From positions 1 through 8,160 of the forward strand of contig JAGQJJ010000141.1 in the NCBI GenBank assembly GCA_020430675.1: DNA of 8,160 nt. Direction: 5' to 3'. The stretch is from Myxococcales bacterium (lineage in GTDB: Bacteria > Myxococcota > Bradymonadia > UBA7976 > UBA1532). The position numbers were made by a program, and so were the translations under genes. The notes beneath the pieces are model-generated. The model searched no databases. It was given only the letters and a program-made list of their open reading frames with translations, and was not told the DNA's origin. This document shows, in pieces, positions 1-7,700 of the stretch. Numbering within the stretch: the stretch's first letter is position 1; each line of letters begins with the position of its first letter.

Positions 1-2
1 CC

Positions 3-167
3 GCGCTGGCCGATGCCACGCCGATTTGGTGGCGCGAGTTTGCCGAGGCGGCGAGCGCGGCCGGCGATGACGAAGAAGGCCACCGCCTGGCGGTGCTGGC
101 GAGCGCCTTGGACGGCGTGAGCGCCACGCGCGCGCGGGCCGCAGCGAAAGCGGACGGAGTGCCATGA
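3..167 (+). CDS. 3' end of an unrecognised protein (partial, start lies before the window)
   Basis: This frame is open from the first full codon at position 3 to a TGA at 165-167, giving the last 54 residues of a protein. The other two forward frames stop at 68-70 and 118-120, so this is the only one that reaches the next gene. The visible tail is Ala/Glu-rich and probably helical. It has an IWWREF stretch near its start and ends with Lys/Arg and GVP. Its stop overlaps the ATG of the next gene in an ATGA arrangement, which points to translational coupling and one operon with that gene. No family can be assigned from so short a tail. The reading frame is well supported by the overlap; the function is unknown. 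Confidence 0.6.
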   Translation, partial: ALADATPIWWREFAEAASAAGDDEEGHRLAVLASALDGVSATRARAAAKADGVP

Positions 168-727
168 AAGACGGAAGCGACGAGCCGGGCGAGTCCGGGG
201 CTTCGGCCCGCGACGAGCGCGTGGGCGACGAGGGCGGCCGGCGCGGCCGGTTGGAGCAGCTGGTGCCCCACCTGGTGCGCAAGGCCATCCGGCAGGGCGT
301 GGACGCCATCAGCGACGAAGACACCCGCGAGGCCATCGTCGGCGAGGTGCTGCGCCGCGCGCGCCAGACCAGCAATCTGGTGGTCGACAACGCCGAGGAC
401 TCGGTGCGGCGCCTGGTCGGCGACCTGGCCCTGCCGCGCGAGGTGGTCGACCGCATCACCCACCGCCTCGACGACTACAAGGCCGACATCCTCGACGCGG
501 TCAAAGAAGAGATTCACGAGTTCCTGGAACGGCTCGACATCGGGCTGGAGCTGCAGAAGGTGCTGACCAGCCTCTCGCTTGAGGTGAGCACCGAGATTCG
601 CTTCATCCCAAATGACAAGAGCGTCAGCCGCTCGCCCGTGAAGCCCGAGATCAAGACGAAGACCCGGGTGAAGCGCAACCGCAAGGCCGCGCGCGGCGGC
701 GACAAAGAAAAGCCGGCCGAAGACTGA
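164..727 (+). CDS. Hypothetical helical protein with a basic C-terminal tail
   Basis: This 187-aa soluble protein has no signal peptide or membrane segment, and I do not recognise its family. Residues 1-29 are Gly/Asp/Glu/Arg-rich and probably disordered. Residues 30-141 read as a series of amphipathic helices (for example LEQLVPHLVRKAIRQGV and DDYKADILDAVKEEIHEFL). Residues 142-150 (STEIRFIPN) look like a short strand. The tail from about residue 160 has eleven Lys/Arg within 24 residues (KTKTRVKRNRK), then ends acidic. The start is supported by GGAG at 156-159, four bases before the ATG, and by the ATGA overlap with the upstream gene. The helices resemble phasin-like or scaffold proteins in style only. 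The basic tail could bind nucleic acid, polyanions or membrane. Both suggestions are inference, and no function is assigned. The hairpin and promoter downstream suggest that it ends its own operon. Confidence 0.75.
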   Translation: MKDGSDEPGESGASARDERVGDEGGRRGRLEQLVPHLVRKAIRQGVDAISDEDTREAIVGEVLRRARQTSNLVVDNAEDSVRRLVGDLALPREVVDRITHRLDDYKADILDAVKEEIHEFLERLDIGLELQKVLTSLSLEVSTEIRFIPNDKSVSRSPVKPEIKTKTRVKRNRKAARGGDKEKPAED

Positions 728-755
728 TCCGGCCGCCCCCCCATTGTGGCGCCGA

Positions 756-777
756 GCGGGCGGGAAGGGTGGCCCGC
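756..777 (+). terminator. G/C-rich hairpin, possible transcription end signal
   Basis: GCGGGC at 756-761 pairs perfectly with GCCCGC at 772-777 around a 10-base loop, starting 29 bases after the stop of the 187-aa gene. No T run follows, so it is not a classic intrinsic terminator. Its position between a stop codon and a promoter-like sequence is suggestive, but a stem of 6 bp is easily found by chance in DNA this G/C-rich. Confidence 0.25.
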
Positions 778-801
778 CTGCGACGCAAGCGCGCCCACCG
801 A

Positions 802-830
802 TTGACCGGGCCGACTCGTTCGAGTAGAAG
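802..830 (+). promoter_or_regulatory. Sigma70-type promoter for the PPDK-like operon
   Basis: TTGACC at 802-807 matches five of six bases of the -35 consensus. After a spacer of exactly 17 bp, TAGAAG at 825-830 matches four of six bases of the -10 consensus. Transcription would begin near 837, leaving a leader of about 20 bases that carries the ribosome-binding site of the PPDK-like gene. A start here would lie after the alternative GTG at 834, so promoter and ATG start support each other. No operator or riboswitch fold is visible in the short leader. Confidence 0.45.
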
Positions 831-848
831 GTCGTGTTTTCCGACCGC

Positions 849-853
849 AGAGG
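849..853 (+). promoter_or_regulatory. Ribosome-binding site that decides the PPDK-like start
   Basis: AGAGG lies four bases before the ATG at 858. The competing in-frame GTG at 834 has AGAAGG only two bases upstream, which is too close for good initiation, and that AGAAGG overlaps the proposed -10 box. Homology also favours ATG 858, because PPDKs usually begin one to four residues before the conserved VYxFG motif. From this ATG the protein starts MRVYTFG. Confidence 0.5.
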
Positions 854-857
854 CGCG

Positions 858-3503
858 ATGCGGGTCTACACCTTCGGGAATGGCACCGCCGAGGGGCGGG
901 GCGACATGGTCGCCGCGCTCGGCGCCAAAGGCGCGGGGCTGGCCGAGATGAGCCGCCTGGGCGTGCCCGTGCCCCCGGGCTTTACGCTCGTCGCCGATGC
1001 CTGCCGGGCGTATTTCGCGGCAGGTCGGCGCTATCCCGAGGCCATCCGACCCGAAATCGCGCGCGGCGTGGCGCATGTCGAGGCGGCGACGGGCCTGCGG
1101 CTGGGCGACCCCAAAGCGCCGCTGCTGGTCTCGGTGCGCTCCGGCGCCTCGGTCTCGATGCCCGGCATGATGGACACCGTGCTCAACGTCGGCCTCTCGG
1201 CGAAGCTGGTCGACGGCCTGGCCCACCGCGCCGGCGGCAACCGCCGGTTTGCGCTCGACAGCCACCGGCGCTTTCTGCGCATGTACGCCGCGGTGCTGCC
1301 CGACCTCGACCCGACCCTGCTGCCCAACGTGCGCGACGCGGTGCTGGGCGAGACGCCGTACGCCTCGTTTGAAGCGCTGCCCGACGACGCCTATGCCGGG
1401 TTGCTCGGCGCGTGGGAGAAAGCGCTGGCCGACAACGGCGCCGCGGTGCCGGTCGAGCCGCTGGCCCAGATCGAGGCGGCCATCATCGGGGTCTTCCAGT
1501 CGTGGAACACCCGCCGCGCCATCAATTACCGCCGCACGCACGGCATCCCCGATGAGCTGGGCACCGCGGTGACGGTGCAGGCCATGGTCTTCGGCAACCT
1601 GGGGCCGGGCTCGGCGACCGGCGTGGCCTTCACGCGGCATCCGAACACCGGCGAGCCGCGGGTCTTCGGCGAATATCTGCCGGAAGCGCAAGGCGAAGAT
1701 GTGGTCAGCGGCGCCTTCACCCCGCTGCCGCTCGCCGCGCAGGACGCGGAAGACCCGGGGGTGAGCCTGGAGGCGCGGGGACCGGCCGCTTTTGCCGAGC
1801 TGACCCGCATCGCGCACACGTTGGAGGGCCACTTCCGCGACGTGCAGGACATCGAGTTCACGATCGAGCGCGGCCACGTCTGGATGCTCCAGACGCGCAC
1901 CGCGAAGCGCTCGGCGCGGGCCTCGGTGCGCACGGCGGTCGACATGGCCCGCGACGGGCTGATCTCGACCGACGAGGCGCTGTTGCGCGTGCGTCCTGAG
2001 CGCCTGACGCGCCTGCTGCACCCCAGCGTCGATCTGCACGCCCGACGCCGCGTGGTGGCACGCGGCCTGCCGGCCAGCCCGGGCGCCGTCTCGGGCGTCG
2101 CGATCTTCGACCCCGACGAGGCGGTGCGCCGCGGCGCGGCGGGCGAGGCGGTCGTCCTCGTCCGCATCGAGACGGCGGCCGAAGACATGGACGCCATCCG
2201 CGCCGCCGTCGGCGTGCTGACCTCGCGCGGCGGCATGACCAGCCACGCGGCGTTGGTGGCGCGCGGCCTGGGGCGCGTCTGCGTCACCGGCTGCGCCGAC
2301 ATCATCGTCGACGAGCGCGCCGGCCGGTTCCGGGTGCGCACCAGCCAGCACTGGATCGAGGCCGGCACCGCGCTGACCATCGATGGCGGCACGGGCGAGG
2401 TCATCCTGGGCGAAGCGGCGACCACGCCCGCGGCGCCGCCTGAGACCTACGCGGTCATGATGGAGTGGGCCGACGCGCGGCGGCGCCTCTCGGTGCGCGC
2501 CAACGCCGACCACGGCACCGCGGCGGAGAGGGCGCGCGAGCACGGCGCCGACGGCGTTGGCCTCTGCTGCACCGAGCACATGTTCCTCGACGAGCGCCGG
2601 GTGACCCTGGTGCGCTCGATGGTGCTCGCGCCCGATGCGCGGGTGCGCAAGCGCGAGGTCGAGCATATTCTTCCGCAGCAACGGCGCGATTTTCGTGCGC
2701 TTTTTGAGGCGATGCCCGACCGGCCGGTCGCCGTACGGCTGCTCGATTTGCAACTGCACGACTTCATGCCTTCCGAGCGCGATGAGCTGGAGGCGGTCGC
2801 CGCCCGGCTCGATGCGCCGGTCGAGCACCTGATCACCCGCGCCCGCCTGCTGCGCACCGACAACCCGCTGCTTGGCCATCGCGGCTGTCGGCTCGGGTTG
2901 ACCTTCCCCGAACTGTACGAAGTGCAGATGCGCGCGCTGATCGAAGCGTCGGTCGATGTGGGCGGTCACCCGGACCTTGATGTGGTCATCCCGCTCGTGA
3001 CCTGCGCCGAGGAGCTGCGCCGCCTGCGCCGGCGGCTCGACCGCGTGACCGCGGAGGTCATCGGCGACGGCACGCCGGTACGGGTGAGGGTCGGCGCCAT
3101 GATCGAGTCGCCGCAGGCCTGCCTCGTGGCCGACGAGCTGGCGGCCGAGGTCGACTTCTTCCTGTTCGGCACCAACGACCTGACGATCGCCACGTATTGT
3201 CTCAACCGGGACGATGCGGGGCGGTTCCTGCCGTTCTATCTCGAAAACGAGGTGTTGCCGGCCGATCCGTTCGTGCGTCTCGACGAGCGCTCGGTGGGTC
3301 GGCTGATCGAGCAGGCGATCGCTGCCGGGCGCCGGGTCAAACCCGGGCTGCCGTGCGGCCTCGCTGGCGTGCACGCCGGGCAGCCCGACACCGTCGAGTG
3401 GGCCCATCGCGTGGGCATCGACTACGTGACCTGCGCCCCCCATCGCGTGCCCATCGCACGCCTGGCGGCCGCGCAGGCGGCCATTCGTGAGGAGGCCCGG
3501 TGA
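858..3503 (+). CDS. ppdK: Pyruvate, phosphate dikinase (PPDK) family protein with an altered pyruvate pocket
   Basis: Canonical PPDK interconverts ATP + phosphate + pyruvate and AMP + pyrophosphate + PEP through a phosphohistidine, in the cytoplasm. The length (881 aa) and domain order are those of the family. The ATP-grasp domain spans residues 1 to about 345, with Lys24 (LGAKGAGLAEM), Arg94 (SVRSG), MPGMMDT at 101-107, EAQGEDVV at 276-283, and Asp331, Glu333 and Gln345. The swivelling His domain has GGMTSHAA with catalytic His463 and the regulatory-type Thr461. The C-terminal PEP/pyruvate barrel runs from about 550 to 881. In the barrel Arg627, Asp630, Glu750, Asn773, Asp774 and Tyr856 match C. 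symbiosum Arg617, Asp620, Glu745, Asn768, Asp769 and Tyr851. However, Arg561, Ser764 and Cys831 are replaced by Cys571, Leu769 and Ala836, and NDLTQ reads NDLTI. Family membership is certain. Normal PPDK activity is doubtful, so the symbol marks the family only. An alternative GTG start at 834 would add eight residues. The gene overlaps the next one by 4 nt. Confidence 0.9.
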   Translation: MRVYTFGNGTAEGRGDMVAALGAKGAGLAEMSRLGVPVPPGFTLVADACRAYFAAGRRYPEAIRPEIARGVAHVEAATGLRLGDPKAPLLVSVRSGASVSMPGMMDTVLNVGLSAKLVDGLAHRAGGNRRFALDSHRRFLRMYAAVLPDLDPTLLPNVRDAVLGETPYASFEALPDDAYAGLLGAWEKALADNGAAVPVEPLAQIEAAIIGVFQSWNTRRAINYRRTHGIPDELGTAVTVQAMVFGNLGPGSATGVAFTRHPNTGEPRVFGEYLPEAQGEDVVSGAFTPLPLAAQDAEDPGVSLEARGPAAFAELTRIAHTLEGHFRDVQDIEFTIERGHVWMLQTRTAKRSARASVRTAVDMARDGLISTDEALLRVRPERLTRLLHPSVDLHARRRVVARGLPASPGAVSGVAIFDPDEAVRRGAAGEAVVLVRIETAAEDMDAIRAAVGVLTSRGGMTSHAALVARGLGRVCVTGCADIIVDERAGRFRVRTSQHWIEAGTALTIDGGTGEVILGEAATTPAAPPETYAVMMEWADARRRLSVRANADHGTAAERAREHGADGVGLCCTEHMFLDERRVTLVRSMVLAPDARVRKREVEHILPQQRRDFRALFEAMPDRPVAVRLLDLQLHDFMPSERDELEAVAARLDAPVEHLITRARLLRTDNPLLGHRGCRLGLTFPELYEVQMRALIEASVDVGGHPDLDVVIPLVTCAEELRRLRRRLDRVTAEVIGDGTPVRVRVGAMIESPQACLVADELAAEVDFFLFGTNDLTIATYCLNRDDAGRFLPFYLENEVLPADPFVRLDERSVGRLIEQAIAAGRRVKPGLPCGLAGVHAGQPDTVEWAHRVGIDYVTCAPHRVPIARLAAAQAAIREEAR
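3490..3495 (+). promoter_or_regulatory. Ribosome-binding site inside the end of the PPDK-like gene
   Basis: AGGAGG lies four bases upstream of the GTG at 3500 and within the last codons of the PPDK-like gene. It is the strongest Shine-Dalgarno match seen in the window. It supports the GTG start of the lipoprotein gene, which overlaps the upstream TGA (GTGA), and so supports translational coupling between the two genes. Confidence 0.7.
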
Positions 3504-4729
3504 TCCGATGGGCCCTGTGGGCATGCGTGGGCGCGCTCTGCGCCGCGTGCGCCGTCGACGAGGTCGGCGAACCGCCGCCCGATGATGCGCTGTACTTCCC
3601 GGTGGGCATCGCTGCGCACCCGGACGGCCGCTATCTGTACATCACCAACGCGGTGTTCGACCGGCGCTACAACGCCGGCACGCTGATGGTCTACGACACG
3701 GCCGAGCGCCGCGTGCTGCCCGAGGCGACCAAGCGCATTGGCCTGTTCGCCGGTGAGCTGGTCATCGGCCAGCCGGGCGGCGCCGTGCGCGGCTTCACCG
3801 TGACCCGCGACACCTACAAGTCCGAGTCGGTCACCAGCAGGCTGTTGCAGGTGGACATCAACGCCGCCGCTGGCGACGCGGCAGACCACCTCACCATCGG
3901 CACGGTCGACTCGTTCGCCGGGCGCACCTTCGAGACGAACCCCTACGGGCTCTCGTTGACCGGCGAGGACCTGGTGGTCACCCACGCCGACCGCGGGGTG
4001 CTGTCGCGCTGGAGCGTGGCCGACACCGGGCTGCCGGTCTTTCGCTGCTCGGTGAACCTGGCCAATGGCGCGACCGCGGTCGCCCGGCATCCGGTGCTCG
4101 GTTGGTGGTACGTCAGCGACCGCTTCGAACGCGAGGTGCAGGTGGTCGCCGAGTTCCCGCGACTGTTGCGCTCGCCCGACGTCGGCGGCCTGGTGAACGC
4201 GCAGGACTGCCAGCTCTCGCCGCAGCGCGCGGTGACGGTGTATCCATACGACGGCGGCGGGCGCACGCGCGGGCTGGCTTTCAGCGCCGATGGCTCGCTG
4301 CTCTACGTCGCCAACAGCAGCGAAGGCGCGCTGCGCATCTTCGACACAACGGTCCGCGGCTCGGGCACGCCCCGCAACGCGCTGATCGCCTCGATTCCGC
4401 TGGGCGGCACGCCCGATACCGTGCGCGTGGCCGGCTGCCGGCCGGGCGAGTGTGCGGGCATCGCGCCCGACTCGGTCGAGGCGCTTGGCGGCGGGTTGGT
4501 CTATGTCACCCTCTTCGACGATGACCGCGTGGTGGTGGTCGACCCGACGACGCTGAGCCCGGTGGCCCGCATCGAGACGGGGCAAGGGCCGCACGACCTG
4601 GCGTTCATGCTCGACGCGGGCGGCACGCTGCGCGGCTATGCGACGCTGTTCAATGACCACGCGCTGGCGGTCTTCGACCTCGATCCCCGCTCGACAAGCC
4701 GCTTCACGCTGACCGCGACGGTGCCCTGA
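3500..4729 (+). CDS. Predicted lipoprotein with YVTN/YncE-like beta-propeller repeats
   Basis: This 409-aa exported protein starts at GTG. The N-terminus (MIR, then a hydrophobic run to residue 16) with Cys17 in LCAAC reads as a short lipoprotein signal peptide. Cys at -3 is not consensus, so a plain signal peptide is possible. Ala at +2 would suit outer-membrane sorting by the E. coli rule. The mature part shows repeated blade signatures of the form hydrophobic-PDG-LYVTN-V-D: residues 31-50 ([16 protein letters not shown]), about 255-283 ([15 protein letters not shown], then IFDT), 334-347 ([16 protein letters not shown]) and 352-368 (a GQGPHDLAF turn). This is the pattern of seven-bladed YVTN/YncE propellers. 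Such proteins are binding scaffolds, and no catalytic residues are evident. It overlaps the PPDK-like gene by 4 nt and the next lipoprotein gene by 1 nt. The fold call is firm; ligand and role are unknown. Confidence 0.8.
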   Translation: MIRWALWACVGALCAACAVDEVGEPPPDDALYFPVGIAAHPDGRYLYITNAVFDRRYNAGTLMVYDTAERRVLPEATKRIGLFAGELVIGQPGGAVRGFTVTRDTYKSESVTSRLLQVDINAAAGDAADHLTIGTVDSFAGRTFETNPYGLSLTGEDLVVTHADRGVLSRWSVADTGLPVFRCSVNLANGATAVARHPVLGWWYVSDRFEREVQVVAEFPRLLRSPDVGGLVNAQDCQLSPQRAVTVYPYDGGGRTRGLAFSADGSLLYVANSSEGALRIFDTTVRGSGTPRNALIASIPLGGTPDTVRVAGCRPGECAGIAPDSVEALGGGLVYVTLFDDDRVVVVDPTTLSPVARIETGQGPHDLAFMLDAGGTLRGYATLFNDHALAVFDLDPRSTSRFTLTATVP

Positions 4730-7700
4730 TGCACGCGACCGATTGCAAGAAGGGCGGTCTGATCGCCGGCCTGCTCGGCGCGGCGCTGGTCGTCGGCTGC
4801 GATGTGCCCGAGACGACCGCGGTGACCCGCATCGAAGGCGCGCAGTTCATCACCTTCCGGTGTGCGGCGCTCGACCCGTTGACGGGGCAGGTGGGCCAGG
4901 CCAGCGATGGCCGCGCCGGTCTGCCGCTCGATGGCTGCGGCTGCACCGAACTGGCCGCCGGCGACCCGCCCACGCTGCGCCGGTTGACCCAGTCCGAATG
5001 CGAAGCGCGAGGCCGCAGCGGGCAGGTGCGCGCCTATGTCGGCAGCAACCTGCGCGGCGAGGTTGCGGTGCTCGACGTCGTCGCGGGCGAAGCCGGCGAA
5101 AGCGGCACCGCCGGCAAGCGCATCCTCGACGTCGACCCGACCGTTCCCGGGGTGACCGGGGTCTACATCGACGACCTCATCGCCGACGTCGAGGCGCACC
5201 CCGACGGCCGCTTCGTCTTCACGCTCAACTCGACCTCCGGCACGATCTCGGTGCTGCTCGACGATGGCAACCTGCGCGAAGCCGGCCGCTTTGCACTGGG
5301 TGCCGGGCCCTTGTTCGACGCGGTGGTGTGGCCGCCGGTCGACCGTGGCCGCCCTCTGCTGGATGGCGCGCGCTGGGGCTTCAGCAGCGCGCCGATGACC
5401 GACACCATCATCTGGCTCGACCTCGACGCGCTCGAACGCGCCGCGCGCGCCGGCGTCGAATCGGTTGACGACGCGGTGCTCGCCACCGTCGCGCTGCCGC
5501 CGGGCACGCATCCGGCGGCGCTGGCCATTCAGCCCGACGGCCATCGCCTCGTCGTCGCGCACGCCAACGCACCGGCCATCTCGATCATCGACCTCGACGC
5601 GCCCGAGGCGGCGCCGCGCGTCATCGACATCAGCCGCACGCGGACCTGCGAAGACGGCTTCCGCGTGCGCACCCCCGCCGTCGAGGATGGCCGCGGCGAC
5701 CTCGCCGATCCGGTGACCGACTGCCTTCGGCTCTCCGATTGCGCGGACGGCGTCGACAACGACGGGGACGGGCTCATCGACGAGGCCGACCCCGATTGCG
5801 CCGAACGCATGCCGACTTGCAGCGATGGGGCCGACAACGACGGAGATGGCCTCATCGATGCGGACGACAGCGACTGCACCGACCCGCCCGCGTGCGCCTC
5901 GTTGTTCGCCGGCGACGCCCCGATCGCGGCCGAGGCCTGCACCGGTCCCGCCGCTTGCGCCGATGGTGTGGACAACGACGGCGATGGCCTCATCGACCGC
6001 GCCGACCCGGGCTGCGCGTCCGACGCCGACAACCGTGAGGTCGATCCCTTCGATCTGGAATCCACGCCCGGCGACCCGAGCTGCGCCGATGGCGTCGACA
6101 ACGATGACGACGGCCTGATCGACCTCGAAGACCCAGGGTGCAACGACCGCGACGCGGCGCTGCGCTACAGCGATCAGCGGCGACCGAGCTGCGGTGACGG
6201 CTTCGACAACGACGGCGACGGCGTGCTCGACTACCCCGAAGACAGCGATTGTTATGCCGCGGCCGATGACAATGAAGGCGGCGCCCAGCTTGAGCTGGGC
6301 CCGACGCGACTGCTCATCGCGCCGGTCACGGTCGGTGGGCGGCTGCGCACCTTCCTGTACGCGCTCGACGCGACCGGCCAGATCGCCATCGTCGACCTCG
6401 ACGACGACACGCCCCGCGTGCGCACGCCGCAGACCTTGACCAACGCGGTCGTCGACATGGCCCTGCGCCTGATCGACCGGACGGCTTCGGTGCTGATCGC
6501 CAGCGAAGACACCGCCTTGCGCACCATTGAGGTGGTCGAGCCGCAGCCGCTGCTCACCGTCGATGGCCGGCCCATCTTCGCCCGATATTCCAATGACCTG
6601 CTCCTCTCGGGCACCGAAGAGGTGCGCACGCGGCTGGCGGGCAGCGTCGGTCTGCCGGTCGAGGCGTTCTACGTGATCGACGACGGCCTCGCCCGCCGGG
6701 TCACCGCGCTCGACGACCTGTGCCCGGCGGCGCCCTTGCGCGCTTCGGGCAGCTGCCCCGATGACCTCGATGGCCTCTCGGGCTATTGCGTGCCCTCGAC
6801 CTGCCGGTCCGATGATCAGTGCCGCGGCGGCCGCATCTGCTACGACGGCGCCTGCCTCGCGCCCTGCGCCGGCAGCGCCGCCTGCCCCGAGGGTCAATGG
6901 TGCGCGCCCGATGCCGCGCTGGCCGACCGCGGCGAGACCGGCGTCTGCAAGCTGCGGTGTGCCTTCGACCGCGACCTGCGCTTCACGCTGGCGCCGCCCG
7001 AGCAGTGTCTGGCGTCGGGCACCGACTGCGACCTCGACATCTGTCAGGGCACCGACTGTCGGGTGGCGTTCGATGCCGAGGCCGCGCCGCTGCTCGACCT
7101 GCGGCTGCCGGTCGCCACCGGGCAGCCGACGGTGATCGACGCGGACCGCCAGGTCGTGCACGGGCGCAGCGACCCGGTCGTGCGCCGCGGCGAGCGCTAT
7201 CGCGAGCTGCATGACCAGGGCAACGTGCAAGGCAACGCGCTGACCCGGCTCAACCGCGTGGTTGCGGTGCCGCAGGGCCTCATCCGCAACGCGCCGACGC
7301 GCCTCGAACCCGACCGGTTCCCGTACTTCTGCCGCTTCGAACCACCCACCGGCGCGGCCGAGGGCGATCCCGCCGAGGGCGACCCCGCCGAGCCCGCGCT
7401 CTGCCTGCCGGTCGGCTACGCCTCGACCGACAAGGAAGAGACCGCCACCGAGATGGCCGATCGCCTGCAATCGGTGGTCGGCGGCTACGAGGGCGTGCAA
7501 GTGGTGGAAGAGGACCCGCTGCGCGCGCCGTTTGAGGAGTTCCGGCTCAGCTATGAAGGCATCATCCCGCGCTCCGACAGCCGCACCGGGCAGTTTGGGG
7601 GGCGCAGCGAGGCGGGCGACACGTGGGCGCTGCTCGACTACAACCGCGACTTCTGCCGCACCGGCATCGAAGCCGGCGACACCGTCTTGATCGACCGCTT

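Larger units (their letters stand above)
728..857 (+). other. Intergenic region between two transcription units
   Basis: This gap of about 130 bp separates the 187-aa gene from the PPDK-like gene. It contains a 6-bp G/C stem at 756-777, a sigma70-like promoter at 802-830 and a short leader with a ribosome-binding site at 849-853. No small gene with its own convincing start and ribosome-binding site is visible. Short open frames here are extensions of neighbouring reading frames. Confidence 0.6.

Noticed and set aside
756..777. A strong intrinsic terminator
   Set aside because: The stem is only six base pairs and no T run follows. It is kept only as a low-confidence hairpin.
834..857. GTG at 834 as the start of the PPDK-like gene
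   Set aside because: Its Shine-Dalgarno is only two bases away, the predicted transcript starts just after it, and the added residues lie outside the conserved family start. It cannot be fully excluded.
651..3524. 957-aa open frame on the - strand opposite the PPDK-like gene
   Set aside because: It lies antisense to a gene with unmistakable PPDK motifs. Its translation is a low-complexity mix of Arg, Ala, Gly, His and Val with no domain, as expected from the complement of G/C-ending codons.
3422..4660. 412-aa open frame on the - strand opposite the propeller lipoprotein
   Set aside because: It has the same compositional shadow character and no recognisable motif, while the + strand frame carries clear propeller signatures and a strong ribosome-binding site.
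5740..6252. A CRISPR-like or DNA-level direct repeat array
   Set aside because: Spacing is irregular, copies differ at many third codon positions, and the units are in frame and make sense as protein repeats.
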